Positions 44,957 to 55,914 are shown, counted from the stretch's first letter. The stretch: 64,000 nucleotides of DNA from Fragum whitleyi (GCA_948146395.1 OX411557.1:37240077-37304076), one strand, 5' to 3'. Notes: a model not told the origin generated them from the sequence alone. Numbers and translations: made by a program.

Positions 44957-45859
44957 ATGACGGGAAAAGGTCAAAGCAAGAATCAAAGTTCTAGAACTAA
45001 AACATCTAAAAAAACGTCCTCGGATGTCAACGAAAGTCAAAATATGTCCGCGATAGAATCCAGTACTGAGCCAGATGATTCCGAGACACTTTACTCCAAG
45101 TTAGAATCTCTATCCTCCGACGTAAAGAAAATAATACTCGATGTTAAAAATATTGTGAAAAAAGAAGATCTTCAAGAGATGATAACAAAAACAGTCGATG
45201 ATATTACCAAGAAAATCGAGGCAAGAATCATGGACAAAGTGTCGAAAAAAATTAATGAAAAGTATGATGAAATACATAATCACATTAAATCAATAGAAAT
45301 TGAGAATGGGAACCTTAAAAAAAAGCTCGAAACCATAGAAAAAGCAACGGAAGAGACACAAAAGCAGACGACAGAAAACGACAAAAAAGTGACCGAGGCA
45401 ATAAAGATAGGCAACAGGAATGAACAGTATTCCAGAAAAAACAATGTGAAAATAATGGATGTGCCAGAGCAGGAGTCCGAAAACGAAAATGACCTGACCA
45501 ACAAAGTATGGGCAATCCTCGACAATCAAGATGTTGATTTGAAAACTGAACAAATTATCGCGATCCACAGGCTTCCATCCAAAAAAAGTGGCCCCAGACC
45601 AATTATAATTAAAACTGTAAATAACTCCGTAAAAACAAATATCATGAGAAAAAGAAAAGAACTCAAACTTGCGGGACATGGGGTTGCAGATGACGTGACG
45701 AGGTTGAATTCAGGGCTAATCAATCGATTAAGTCTACACAAAAGTATACAGAGCGCCTGGTTCTTCAATGGTAACGTGTTTGGGCTTACCAAGGATAATA
45801 AAAGACTTAAGTTCGATATATTTGATAACATTTCTAATGTTATAAATGCTTCCAAATAG
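44957..45859 (+). CDS. LINE ORF1-like protein, intact frame
   Basis: Three hundred codons from ATG to TAG with no interruption. The N-terminus is Lys/Ser/Thr-rich and probably disordered. Residues about 45-150 are Lys/Glu-rich with heptad-like spacing, a likely coiled coil. About 155-215 (RNEQYSRKNNVKIMDVPE and RPIIIKTVNN) resembles the RNA-binding fold of L1/Tx1-type ORF1 proteins, in which an RNEQYSR(R/K) phrase begins the domain. The known role of such proteins is to coat LINE RNA as trimers. No endonuclease/RT frame follows; other repeats begin within 200 bp. It is thus an orphan or a truncated LINE. That the frame is uninterrupted suggests recent insertion. Confidence 0.75.
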   Translation: MTGKGQSKNQSSRTKTSKKTSSDVNESQNMSAIESSTEPDDSETLYSKLESLSSDVKKIILDVKNIVKKEDLQEMITKTVDDITKKIEARIMDKVSKKINEKYDEIHNHIKSIEIENGNLKKKLETIEKATEETQKQTTENDKKVTEAIKIGNRNEQYSRKNNVKIMDVPEQESENENDLTNKVWAILDNQDVDLKTEQIIAIHRLPSKKSGPRPIIIKTVNNSVKTNIMRKRKELKLAGHGVADDVTRLNSGLINRLSLHKSIQSAWFFNGNVFGLTKDNKRLKFDIFDNISNVINASK

Positions 45860-46045
45860 ACAGATTTTCACTGTCATATTCACTTCAGTTATACAGGGAT
45901 AATAGTTGCGTGTAATTTACACAAGTGTCTTTTAACAATGTTTCCTTCATTCTTTTCCTAAGATGTTGTGATCACGATACAAGAAAATTTACTATATTTT
46001 CGCCTTTTAGGTTACAGCATCGTAAAAGCAGATCGAATAAAACCG

Positions 46046-46169
46046 TCCCAGCGTTCGGGATGTAGAAGCTTTTTGCGAGCATAATTTTGGGATGATGTCT
46101 CCCTTTGTACGTGAATATACGTGTAAAGCGGGGTATCATTTTCGGGAGCTTTTTGCCTGAACGCAGGCC
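46046..46169. mobile_element. Family B foldback element, diverged
   Basis: It runs from GTCCCAGCGTTCGGGATGTAGAAGC to GGAGCTTTTTGCCTGAACGCAGGCC with a central TACGTG...CGTGTAAAGCGG. Confidence 0.6.
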
Positions 46170-46335
46170 TGGTATCTCTTTTCTGCTACATCGTGATTGC
46201 GAATTTGATCAATCTGTAACTACGATGTTCTGAAAGAAGATAAAAGCTTCTAATAATCAAAGATTGAATTTCATACATGTATATCCTATCATGTGAATTA
46301 AAAGTTATAAATTACAATCTGAATAAATTAAAGAA

Positions 46336-46576
46336 TTACAGAGGACAAACACAATAAGTAAAATTAAATTGTAATCAATAATTTGAACAAATCATTTCCA
46401 CTATTTGAATTGATTAAAGGTTGGCAGAATCTGGCCGCAGTCCCTCGCGGAATCAGTTCAATCAAATGAGCCCTGGCATCAGAGACCCAAATTTAAGTTC
46501 ATAAACTTTTCCAAATATACACAAGAACATCCGTAATAGAACGAAACAATTGATGCTGGTGAAGGTACAATCCGCC
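46336..46576 (-). repeat. B2 direct repeat (3' end of the element)
   Basis: It is 241 bp and almost identical to 47118-47358: both start TTACAGAGGACAAACACAAT and end GGTGAAGGTACAATCCGCC. The flanks differ at once beyond both ends. Confidence 0.9.
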
Positions 46577-46947
46577 TGGTACTAACACACAATCCGAGGG
46601 TACTGCGACTTGGAAGGCTTTTTACTCTCTCCGGTATTGGTACTCTGAAACGAAACTAACTAAAAGAGAAGCAACTGTTACATGTACGAACAAGAATGAC
46701 TAAAAGAGAAGCAACTGTTACGAACCAGAATATATATGTTTGGCTAGAGACTAAAGTTACACAGCTGAAATAAATTTAAAGTAACACTGACTATTTAAGT
46801 TGCTTTACCACAGATTTAGATAACTGATCGGCTTAAAGATTTCATCAAAAGAAATTTTATAAAAGGAGGCAACAAAATTTTACTGAAATCTGTGAAAAAA
46901 CAATTTTAGAATGTTCAACTTGAATCAAAGGGTGGGTGTGGGAGGGA
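46577..46947 (-). other. Unpaired segment between A2 and B2
   Basis: These 371 bp are not repeated elsewhere in the window. They include a short direct duplication of GACTAAAAGAGAAGCAACTGTTAC-like sequence (near 46655 and 46689). In the textbook layout A2 and B2 touch, so this is extra sequence or a part lost from the other copies. Confidence 0.6.
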
Positions 46948-47120
46948 TTTACGAGGTCGGATGGCTGCTTTATCAGCTGGATAAATATTACCGACTTGCT
47001 GCTGTCAAAATTTCAACCGGAAAGGAAATAGAAAGAATGACCACAAAGGAATTTAGTAACGCAATGGATTTTGTGCTGTCCCTGTAAAAGGTTTCAAGAC
47101 TTAATGCCTAAAACTTGTTA
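46948..47120 (-). repeat. A2 direct repeat
   Basis: 173 bp matching 55696-55861 (TTTACGAGGTCGGATG to CCTAAAACTTGTTA), with one substitution near the start and a 7-bp length difference near the end. Confidence 0.9.
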
Positions 47121-47358
47121 CAGAGGACAAACACAATAAGTAAAATTAAATTGTAATCAATAATTTGAACAAATCATTTCCACTATTTGAATTGATTAAA
47201 GGTTGGCAGAATCTGGCCGCAGTCCCTCGCGGAATCAGTTCAATCAAATGAGCCCTGGCATCAGAGACCCAAAGTTAAGTTCATAAACTTTTCCAAATAT
47301 ACACAAGAACATCCGTAATAGAACGAAACCATTGATGCTGGTGAAGGTACAATCCGCC
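47118..47358 (-). repeat. B1 direct repeat
   Basis: The inner copy of the B repeat. It overlaps A2 by three bases (TTA), as expected if the junction arose from joined ends. Confidence 0.9.
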
Positions 47359-47690
47359 ACATGGCAAAGCCATACCGCCACCAGTAACAATAACATACTT
47401 AAATGGGATGCGACCAGACTCCCAATTGCCAGCATTCACTTTGAAATTTGAGTTAAGTTACTACAACCATTCCCTTTTTTTATGACGGACAATCCCACAA
47501 TGCGTATCTTATACAGACTTAGTAGCCGTGTGGGTATGGTATCTAGCCACTCTGCCAAAACTGTAAAGGAATGTTAGTAAACATAGAACAAGAGTACTTG
47601 ATCCTAATGTACGATTGATAAGCATTGGAACCTCAACGGCCTGAAGTTTTGTTTGTTTAAATTGATACACCATTCTCTGCACTTTTAGCT
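47359..47690 (-). pseudogene. Possible remnant of the recombinase C-terminus
   Basis: In mixed frames the minus strand shows YKIRIVGLSVIKKGNG and, further on, a G-x-W-x-S-like stretch (AGNWESGRIPFKYVI). These resemble the Arg box and the final G-W-S...Y region of DIRS-type tyrosine recombinases (usual pattern SFRIGAAT..., then LGRW.S.A...YI). The match is weak and frameshifted. Confidence 0.35.
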
Positions 47691-47721
47691 ACCCAAATGC
47701 GGAAAATATGGTCTTTGTATT

Positions 47722-48590
47722 CTATCTATCTATACTGCCTTACTCCCCATTCGGGTATTACTGGCAGGTGCGCGTCTGTGCTGGAATAAAAACTGTCATT
47801 GGTTAGGGTGCCAAGTGTTAATAAAAATATCTGGTAAAACAATTTTGGTTAATCAGGGACGGCTCACTATCTGAAAAGAATCAAGACTCTTCTTGAACGC
47901 GGCAATATCAGGTTGTTGTATAATTGTTTCTGATAGGCTGTTCCATAGTATAACTGTGTAGGGGAAAAAGAATATTCAAAGTAGGAAGCATTTGTGTGGA
48001 TCCATCTAAAAGTTTTTGTTTGCACATGTCGGGTGATCCTATCTGGTCTTTCAAGAGAAGTTGGTATGGGTACTGCAACAAAACTATTCACAATTTTATT
48101 AAAAAAAAAAGAGAGAAAAAATGGTGACTCTGGCGATGTCTCGTCTTTATCGAAGAGTTTGCAAGCCAAACTCCTTCTGCATGCAGGTGTCACTGTCATA
48201 ATAAGAAAAAATATTTTTGAACCCATCTTGCTGCTCTACATTGTACTTTTTCTACTTTGTTGATATAGGATGGTGTGTAAGGGCTCAAAACAGTTGATGC
48301 GTATTCTACCTGAGGTCGAACCAAAGTTTTGCACGCTGTTTCTCTAATCTTATTTTTGGTCTGGGTTTTTCTGCGGAGAAAACCTAAAGTTTTATTTGGA
48401 TTAGATGTTATGTTGTCAATATGCTTGCTCTATGAAAGATCTTCAGGTATAGTAACTCTTAGGTATTTGGCATTGTCCACAGTCTCCAGCACTTGTCCGT
48501 GTAAACTGTAATCAAAGGAAATATTTTTCTTCTTTTTGGTAATATATAGGACAATGTATTTGCTGCATATTGCTTGCCGTTCAAACCTAA
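47722..48590 (-). pseudogene. Nested 5'-truncated CR1-like LINE fragment
   Basis: The minus strand encodes the end of a non-LTR RT: YSLHGQVLETVDNAKYL, SKHIDNITSNPNKTLGFLRR, then CKTLVRP-like, KIVNSFVAVPIPTSL and TNASYFEYSFSP, across three frames with stops. The 3' end is followed by ATAGATAGATAGA (about 47722-47735), a usual CR1-type tail. It lies between the N- and C-terminal parts of the tyrosine recombinase and so was inserted after or during decay of the host element. Confidence 0.8.
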
Positions 48591-48597
48591 AAACAAA

Positions 48598-48606
48598 AAC
48601 AAAAAA

Positions 48607-48640
<34 letters not shown>
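48598..48640. repeat. A-rich tract
   Basis: A run of about 30 A with AAACCTAA on both sides. It sits at the 5' edge of the nested LINE fragment (poly-T on that element's strand), so it is not its tail. Confidence 0.8.
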
Positions 48641-48641
<1 letters not shown>

Positions 48642-48730
48642 AATAGTTTTTGTGAGAACAGCAGAAGCTCAACTATACGAAAAATAAATACCAATAGAAG
48701 ATGTTTTTTACCAATTGGACCTCAAAAGCA

Positions 48731-48913
48731 TTATAACAAATTAAAAACCCTTCTTTGAAAAAACGTTGACATTTTTGAATCGATGAAGTTGCTGGTAAGA
48801 CCATCCAGAATTCTAATTTTGTAAGTGGAGAAGGACCATTTATTGACATGTAAGCTATTAATTTGATAAACTTTGAACTGAGGGAGGTTAAACTTCCCCA
48901 TATTTATTTCCAT
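48731..48913 (-). pseudogene. Tyrosine recombinase N-terminal (SAM-like) region
   Basis: The minus frame reads INSLHVNKWSFSTYKIRILDG and FIDSKMSTFFQRRVFN. The pattern (Y-L-x-x-N-K-x-S-x-S-T-I-x-x-x-I-S-A-I, then F-x-x-K/R-x-x-x-G) is that of the helical DNA-binding domain of DIRS-type recombinases. It follows the frame at 48888-49295 after a short shift. Confidence 0.6.
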
Positions 48914-49295
48914 GCCAAAATAACGAGAACTGACAAGCGTATACTACCCGAGTGTTTGGTGAAACATTGTTGTCTAAAAACAGACGGATTTCAGATTGGA
49001 GATTAGTTGAAGAAGTGAGACCGGTACTTCTTGTTCTTCTTTGTCTGCATTGGAGATAACTCCCTGAATAGTTTCCATGACAACGAGAATCAGGTGCTTC
49101 AGCAGGAGAAACTTGAATGTGCCCTGCTTTGAATTGGATAGAGTGATGCATGCATACCAGGATGAGATACCTTAAAAGATACAAATCTTGTTTTGACCAT
49201 GATGACTTTCTATACATAAAGCTTAATAAGGATTGGTTATCAATATGGAGCTTTTTATTATTATTATTTAACCTTAGGGCGCCAAAGGCTAGCAA
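48888..49295 (-). pseudogene. RNase H and start of tyrosine recombinase
   Basis: The frame has FGALRLNNNNKKLHIDNQSL (the D-N of the RNase H active site), SKQDLYLLRYLILVCMHHSI and FKAGHIQVSPAEAPDS, matching the DIRS RNase H ending F-x-A-x-H-I-P-G-x-x-N-x-x-A-D-S-L-S-R. The last 35 codons (LQSEIRLFLDNNVSPNTRVVY) look like the first helix of the recombinase (S-x-x-T-x-x-x-Y). RNase H would degrade the RNA strand and the recombinase would insert circular DNA. Substitutions in the final motif and flanking shifts show decay. Confidence 0.75.
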
Positions 49296-49514
49296 AATTT
49301 AAAGACAGCATGTCGGCTTTAATTTGAGCTGTCAATCCAACATGATGAAAATGTTTTCACCATCTGCATTGATTCATAATATCGTCTGTTAAAAAATTCT
49401 AGCAACGGGAATAGCTCCAGTACAGAAATAAAGCAGACCTGTTATTAATTATAATACCTGCAAAGTTACCTTATTTTTGTCCAAGAATGGTAAAAATACT
49501 GACTATACTTTCTC

Positions 49515-50092
49515 TTATTTTGTAAGATGGAATTTGTATTCTAAATTAATTGAGTTCAACTCCAGACCAACAAAACAAAAAACCAATTCCGGACTAACAG
49601 TTTTGTCTTTGGCCAAAGAGACTCCTAAAAGAGCACATAAATCTTCAAATCTAGACTTAAATTTTTCCCATAAAGAACAGGATTTGGTACATCCCTTAGA
49701 AAGCGATTTATCTACAAAGATACATGCTCTGTAAATAAAACCCCAATAAGCAAAAGCCATCGGGGATGATAGGTAGTAGTCGAAATTGAACTCTTAATGT
49801 CCATCTTGCCCATTTTACGATTCATCCTTTTCAGTAAAATTGAATCTATTACAACGTCTAAAGAGGTATTATTGACTGAATAGTAATGGTCATCAATAAA
49901 ATCGTTAATGGTAGAACCCTCAAGTACGATAAGTTTTATATTAATCTCGAAGAACCATCCCGATTTGGAACTAGACCAATTGGCGATACCGATAAGTTAT
50001 ACATCGGGCAAATGTCGAAAGGGCCTGCGATTCTACGTAATGTTATTTCTTTCATAATTCTATTCAAGGCAGCACCTGGAATTCGTTTATGA
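49515..50092 (-). pseudogene. Reverse transcriptase of the DIRS-type element, motif C deleted
   Basis: From 5' to 3' on the minus strand: LRRIAGPFDICPMYNLSVSP and GLVPNRDGSSRLI (fingers), then KMDIKSS/FRLLPIIPDGFCLLGF in two frames (motif A), VDKSLSKGCTKSCSLWEKF (motif B, usually L-P-M-G-C-x-x-S-C), then LCALLGVSLAKDKTVSPE and FVGLELNS (motifs D and E). Between motif B and D the sequence jumps directly, so the motif C segment with its catalytic Asp pair is gone. Several shifts and stops are present. Confidence 0.8.
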
Positions 50093-50699
50093 GAATCAAG
50101 ATTTTCTGATTTCTTGAAAATTCTGGGTCAGATTAGTTTTTAAAACCTAAAAAACATTCTGAAATTCATTTAATTCTTTTCCATAAATTGGAAAATTAGC
50201 TTTCAATTTCAAATAATGATTTCGGAAAGAAAGATCTCAGCTTTTCGAACTCGGATAACTGGAAACCTAAGGTTATTGACACATTTTGCCGTAGGATGCT
50301 CTCCGAGACATTTGATGCACTTGCTTGAATAGCTGCAAACAAACTACGATATTTTCTATAGTTAAAGTAAAAGCGTTTTTACCCAATAGCAAATTTTTTA
50401 CCTGTGGTTTTAGGTTTCCACATATGCAAGAGCCATAACTCCTGATATACAATGGCCCAAGATATGCTACGGTGACTCTTTTTATCCGGACTTTTTCATT
50501 ATTACTAGCCTATTATTTGGCACCAAAAAAAATCTTGATATTGGTCTACCTTGACTGTGCAATAAAAGTCAAAGAAGATGATAATAGCATCTGACTCAGT
50601 TTCAATATTACTGATCTTATTGCTTTTGACTGGAAATGAAACTTTACAATGTTCATAAATGGCAAAAGGCTGGTCTCGATTATCTTATGGCTTTAATAA

Positions 50700-51010
50700 A
50701 ATTGCAATATTAATGGAGTCTTCATTCCAAATCTTTTGCTTTACAGACGGTGGTATTTGGTCAGAAATTCACTTATAAGAATCAGGGTACATCTCATTTG
50801 AGGGCTCAGCAGAAGAGGACCCTGGCAAAGGCCCAGCTTGATTCATGAATGACCGTTGGCCCTGCAAACTGAATAATGACATAATAAGTAGTAGTTTCAC
50901 CTACTGTGACAGAAATCACCAGATTAATGGAGCATGTTAGACTTCCTTTTTGGCTCTGGCATATTTCCTTCTAAAATACAATTACAAATAATCTGAAATT
51001 ATTTCTAGAA
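50700..51010 (-). pseudogene. Possible gag-like remnant
   Basis: The minus strand reads MPEPKRKSN, then NQAGPLPGSSSAEPSNEMY and PPSVKQKIWNEDSINIAILL. The phrase (P-x-x-x-K-x-K-I-W-x-x-E-x-x-(D/N)-x-x-x-L-L) is like one found upstream of the RT in DIRS-type elements. The identification is from memory of that pattern only. Confidence 0.4.
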
Positions 51011-51699
51011 CAAATAAGAGTAAGTGAACCGCAACATTCGAAGCTGCAATAGGAAAATGTCGACAGGTTGACAAGACTCTCGTGTACCTTGTTAAACAGC
51101 TCGAAAACTTATATGAGATAGAATCAATTCACAAAAAAGCATAGCAATTTCTAACAAGAGCTGCTTTGAAGCAATTGCAGCAACATGGTCACTGAGTTGC
51201 AAACTATTTCTGGGAGACCGATAGGAAACAAAATCAATATTACAATTAAAATTATACACTACAGTAAATCAATTTACTGATACGATTCATCACAATTACC
51301 TGTACATGCCTGTTCAATCCATTCAAAACTGATAATATTTTCATGATGCTGAAGAACGACAAGACACCATTGTGGATTAAATTACAATATAATTATGAAA
51401 TATTGATGAAAGAAAGGCTCACAAATAGTTCATGCCTATTCACTCAAATCCGAATACAATGGTCCGACTGTGTACAGCAGCACCAACTAACAAATAATGG
51501 TGTAAATTAAAGCCAAACCATATTAGAAACACTTTTATTTAAAAAACAAATCTGCAAACAGCAAGTCCATATGTTAAGAAAAAACATATGCGTTTTTTCA
51601 AAGATATCTCCATGCAATTCTCTTGAGTTCAGTGACAATGAAAGACACGTTTTCTGATCTAGTATAAGCGTCAATGACAGATTCAAAAATTAAAACCAA

Positions 51700-54180
51700 A
51701 CAAAACAAATACAAACAACCCATAATTTTGTACACAAAACCAATCTGTTAAAGGCAGCATCAAATGGCAAACACAAGAAATCGTATTTTGTAAACATAAC
51801 CAAAATGTATACAGTATAAATAGATGGTAAAATATCACAGATTCACACAACTTGTATACAAACCAAATATGTATACCACCACCGATTGATAACATAATAT
51901 ACATTTAACAAATAACTGGCAACGGTAATTTGACGTAACTCTTGTGGTTACACCGTACAATACAATATACAACTCAGTGGACGATGCAGCAAAGAAATGC
52001 TTTATTCTAGAATCTAAGTCGAACAGACGCAAATGCAAACCCAATATTTATACAGGAACAAGGGTAAAAACAACGAATTGACACTGTATGTAAACAAACC
52101 AAAACTGTATACATCCACACACTGGGTACATGAAACAAATCTCCATTTGAACCAACCCATTAATATAATCACAAACACATTTTAAACAATCACAAACACA
52201 AACTTATTTTGAATACAAAAACAATATGTATACAGTAACAAAGGTATAAACAACAAATTCAAACTTCAACGAATACAAAACCAATTTGTATACATACACC
52301 AATTGATAACAATCAACAAATAACTGGCACCAAGATTTCAATTCTCTTTAAATGGGCGCACAGTAGACCATAAATTCACACTTTCATGTATACAAAAACA
52401 ATTTGTATACATCCACCAATTGATAACATAGCTAACAATCAACAAATAACTGGCACCGAGACTCAAATACACTCTCATGGGCGCACAGTGACAACACAAG
52501 GTACATCATTTGGACTTTACAGGGAACATGACATAAATCGCAATTTAAACCAAACACACAAATATAAACACAAACACGTTTTTAAACGAACACAAATACA
52601 AACTTATTTTATATACAAAAACAATATGTATACAGTAACAAAGGTATAAACAACAAATTCAAACTTCAACGTATACGAAACCAATTTGTATACATACACC
52701 AATTGATAACAATCAACAAATAACTGGCACCGAGATTTCAATTCTCTCTAAATGGGCGCACAGTAGACCATAAATTCACACTTTCATGTATACAAAACCA
52801 ATTTGTATACATCCACCAATTGATAACATAGCTAACAATCAACAAATAACTGGCACCGAGACTCAAATTCACTCTCATGGGCACACAGTGACAACACAAG
52901 GTACATCATTTGGACTTTACAGGGAACATGACATAATTCACAATTTAAACCAAACACACAAATATAAACACTAACACGTTTTTAAACCACACACAAATAC
53001 AAACTTATTTTGTATACAAAAACAATATGTATACAGTAACAAAGGTATAAACAGCAAATTCAAACTTCAACGTATACAAAACCAATTTGTATACATACAC
53101 CAATTGATAACAATCAACAAATAACTGGCACCGAGATTTCAATTCTCTCTAAATAGGCGCACAGTAGACCACAAATTCACACTTTCATGTAAACAAAACC
53201 AATTTGTATACATCCACCAATTGATAACATAGCTAACAATCAACAATTAACTGGCACCGAGACTCAAATACACTCTCATGGGCGCACAGTGACAACACAA
53301 GGTACATCATTTGGACTTTACAGGGAACATGACATAAATCACAATTTAAACCAAACACACAAATATAAACACAAACACGTTTTTAAACGAACATAAATAC
53401 AAACTTATTTTTGTATACAAAAACAATATGTATACAGTAACAAAGGTATAAACAACAAATTCAAACATCAACGTATACAAAACCAATTTGTATAAATACA
53501 CCAATTGATAACAATCAACAAATAACTGGCACCGAGATTTCAATTCTCTCTAAATGGGCGCACAGTAGACCACAAATTCACACTTTCATGTATACAAAAC
53601 CAATTTGTATACATCCACCAATTGATAAAATAGCTTACAATCAACAAATAACTGCCACCGAGACTTCAATTCACTCTCATGGGCGCACAGTGACAACACA
53701 AGGTACATCATTTGGACTTTTCAGGGCACGTGACTTATTCACAATTTAAACCGAACAAACAAATGTAAACACAAACACTTTTTCAAACGAACACAAATAT
53801 AAACTTATTTTGTATACGAAAACAATATGTATACAGTAACAAAGGTTTAAACAACAAATTCAAACTTCAACGTACACAAAACCAATTTGAATACATACAC
53901 CAATTGATAACAATCAACAAATAACTGGCACCGAGATTTCAATTCTCTCTAAATGGGCGTACAGTAGACCACAAATTCACACTTTCACGTATTCAAAACC
54001 AATTTGTATACATCCACCAATTGATAACATAGCTAACAATCAACAAATAACTGGCACCGAGACTTCAATTCACTCTCATGGGCCCACAGTGACGACACAA
54101 GGCACATCTTTTGGACTTAACAAGGCACATGACATAATTTACAATTTAAACCAAACACACAATATTAACACAACTAGACA
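51700..54180. repeat. Higher-order tandem array, 400-bp unit
   Basis: The phrase CTTTCATGTATACAAAACCAATTTGTATACATCC begins at 52381, 52781, 53182, 53583 and 53982, so the spacing is 399-401 bp. Within each unit a related phrase, CTTCAACGTATACAAAACC, begins at 52265, 52666, 53065, 53467 and 53866, and a third TATAC inverted motif (TGTATACAAAAACAATATGTATACA) lies between. The unit therefore consists of diverged subunits sharing TGTATACAAA...TTTGTATACA and CAACAAATAACTGGCACCGAGA. A degenerate unit is visible from about 51840. The array sits inside the retrotransposon. Confidence 0.9.
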
Positions 54181-55695
54181 CATGACAGAATTCTCCAACC
54201 AATACAATTAAAAACAAATTTTAAACAATCCAAATTAGTATTCAAGAGTAGGTTGAGAAGCTTTTCATTTACACTTTTCTAACACCCCACTCATGGCCAT
54301 AATGTCTGAAAAGCATGTTTGCCATCATTATAGAATAAAAAGAATAATAACAAACAACATATCAACATCCCATTTTGGCTATAAACCTGCTATGTAAACA
54401 TCCAAGAATTGTTAACATAGTTCACCATGAAATTTAATGGCAAAGATTTGAATGCAACGCTCTTTGAACAGTAACAACAAAATTCAGATTTTTTTGTCGT
54501 TGCAACTTGGCAAATGACAAAAATTCAGGAAATTTAACCCACTAAAGAAGAAAAACAAAAACGCCGGGATGAAAATCATTTACTGAAGGCAGCGAACTTC
54601 GGGCTATATAGAGGCATCCCATCATTTACAAGAATATTTTTATAAGAACCATTCAAAAAAGCTGCAAAATTGCACCAAGAAGTATCAAATCTGCAAACTA
54701 AGCTAGTAATCATAAAATGCTATTTATTTATTTATATCTTATATTATTTATTTATTTATTTATTTATTTATTGTTTTATTTTTTCAACTTTATGCCCTGT
54801 TAATATTCACTGCGTTTAAAAGCATAGCAATGAAACATATAACATAAACAAATGACCAAATGTTGCAACTATCTTGACGTTATGCTATAAATATATATTT
54901 TTTTATTCATAAATAAAATTATAGCATCTTAAAAGAATTAACGTTTAAATTGAAAGCTTGATACACGCTAATACTAACAGCGCAACATAGCCCATTGAGC
55001 TGGCGCAAATCATATGAATATAAGTGAATTCATACTAGCATTAAAGTGAACTGTAAACATCATGTCTTTTAGCATCTCTTTTGCTTTTAGGCTAAAGTAG
55101 GCAATAACGAGTGAACGACCAAGCAGTTCCTATTGAAATTTTTATTCCAAAACTAATACAAGTAAACCAAATTAAAATGGTTATTGAAGTTATTCTTAAT
55201 GTTGCATCTGTTTATTTTTTATGCCTAAATTAAGTTTGTACATGTCACGTGACTCGACACAGAACGAAAACCGATTCAAGTTTAAACATTTTTACCTTTT
55301 AAAAACCTTCGTCCATGTGTGTTCCTGAACACGCAAAAATTATCTGAAGATTACACATTGCATACATGAACGTAACCTTTATATGCGTTTTATTAATACA
55401 CACACGACGTGAACATGTCTGTCTACTGCTTGCGTCAAAACACGAAACCCATATGGTTCGAGTTGAGCAACCTAACGACATAATCTAATTTGAACTGAAC
55501 AAATATATAAGTGATTGAACATTATATAAGGAATAGTAAAAACGACAGATATCTAATACACGGGTTAAATCTTAAACAAAATAAACGTTAGTAATTTCGA
55601 ATGTTCTACAGTCATCATTTCATTCCATGGACAAAAATCGGAAGACAGAAGCACTCAATAATTATTCAGTGCCATGTACAAAGAAACAATTTTAC
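54181..55695 (-). other. 5' part of the element, unassigned
   Basis: It contains (TTTA)n at about 54720-54775. No gag-like or other frame was recognised. It lies between the tandem array and A1. Confidence 0.4.
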
Positions 55696-55861
55696 TTTAC
55701 GAGGTCGGATGCCTGCTTTATCAGCTGGATAAATATTACCGACTTGCTGCTGTCAAAATTTCAACCGGAAAGGAAATAGAAAGAATGACCACAAAGGAAT
55801 TTAGTAACGCAATGGATTTTGTGCTGTCCCTGTAAAAGGTTTCAATGCCTAAAACTTGTTA
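55696..55861 (-). repeat. A1 direct repeat (5' end of the element)
   Basis: 166 bp matching A2 at 46948-47120. The outer boundary is CCTAAAACTTGTTA, after which the flank TTCCAATAAC is unrelated to B1. Confidence 0.9.
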
Positions 55862-55914
55862 TTCCAATAACTTCTCCCCTAGTATTCTAGAGGATTTGGC
55901 ATCACTTCTGATTT

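Larger units (their letters stand above)
46339..55861 (-). mobile_element. Decayed tyrosine-recombinase retrotransposon with split direct repeats (Ngaro/PAT-type DIRS superfamily)
   Basis: Read on the minus strand, the order is A1 (55861-55696), internal region, B1 (47358-47118), A2 (47120-46948), B2 (46576-46336). A1/A2 and B1/B2 are direct repeat pairs, and B1 directly abuts A2, as if the two ends of the element were joined there. This is the split-direct-repeat layout known for Ngaro and PAT elements, which integrate by a tyrosine recombinase instead of an integrase. The internal region holds gag-like, RT, RNase H and recombinase remnants in the usual order and on the same strand. All frames are broken. 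A LINE fragment is nested in the recombinase, and a 400-bp tandem array lies in the 5' part. A TTA triplet occurs at both ends and at the B1-A2 junction. Confidence 0.85.

Noticed and set aside
45280..45855. Minus-strand frames of 66-129 codons opposite the LINE ORF1
   Set aside because: They are shadows of the AAA/GAA-rich coding strand and give only Phe/Leu/Ser/Cys-rich sequence.
49477..50092. Plus-strand frames at 49477-49734 and 49886-50092
   Set aside because: The minus strand of the same stretch carries RT motifs; the plus frames are shadows.
52386..52974. Open frames of 60-90 codons with repeated peptides in the tandem array
   Set aside because: They follow the 400-bp DNA repeat, exist in only some units and shift with indels. 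They are by-products of the array.
51700..54180. CRISPR-like array
   Set aside because: Units are 400 bp and contiguous with no unique spacers, and the genome is eukaryotic.
46336..55861. Interpretation as an LTR retrotransposon
   Set aside because: The repeats are of A...BAB form and not one pair of equal terminal repeats, there is no integrase, and a tyrosine recombinase remnant is present.
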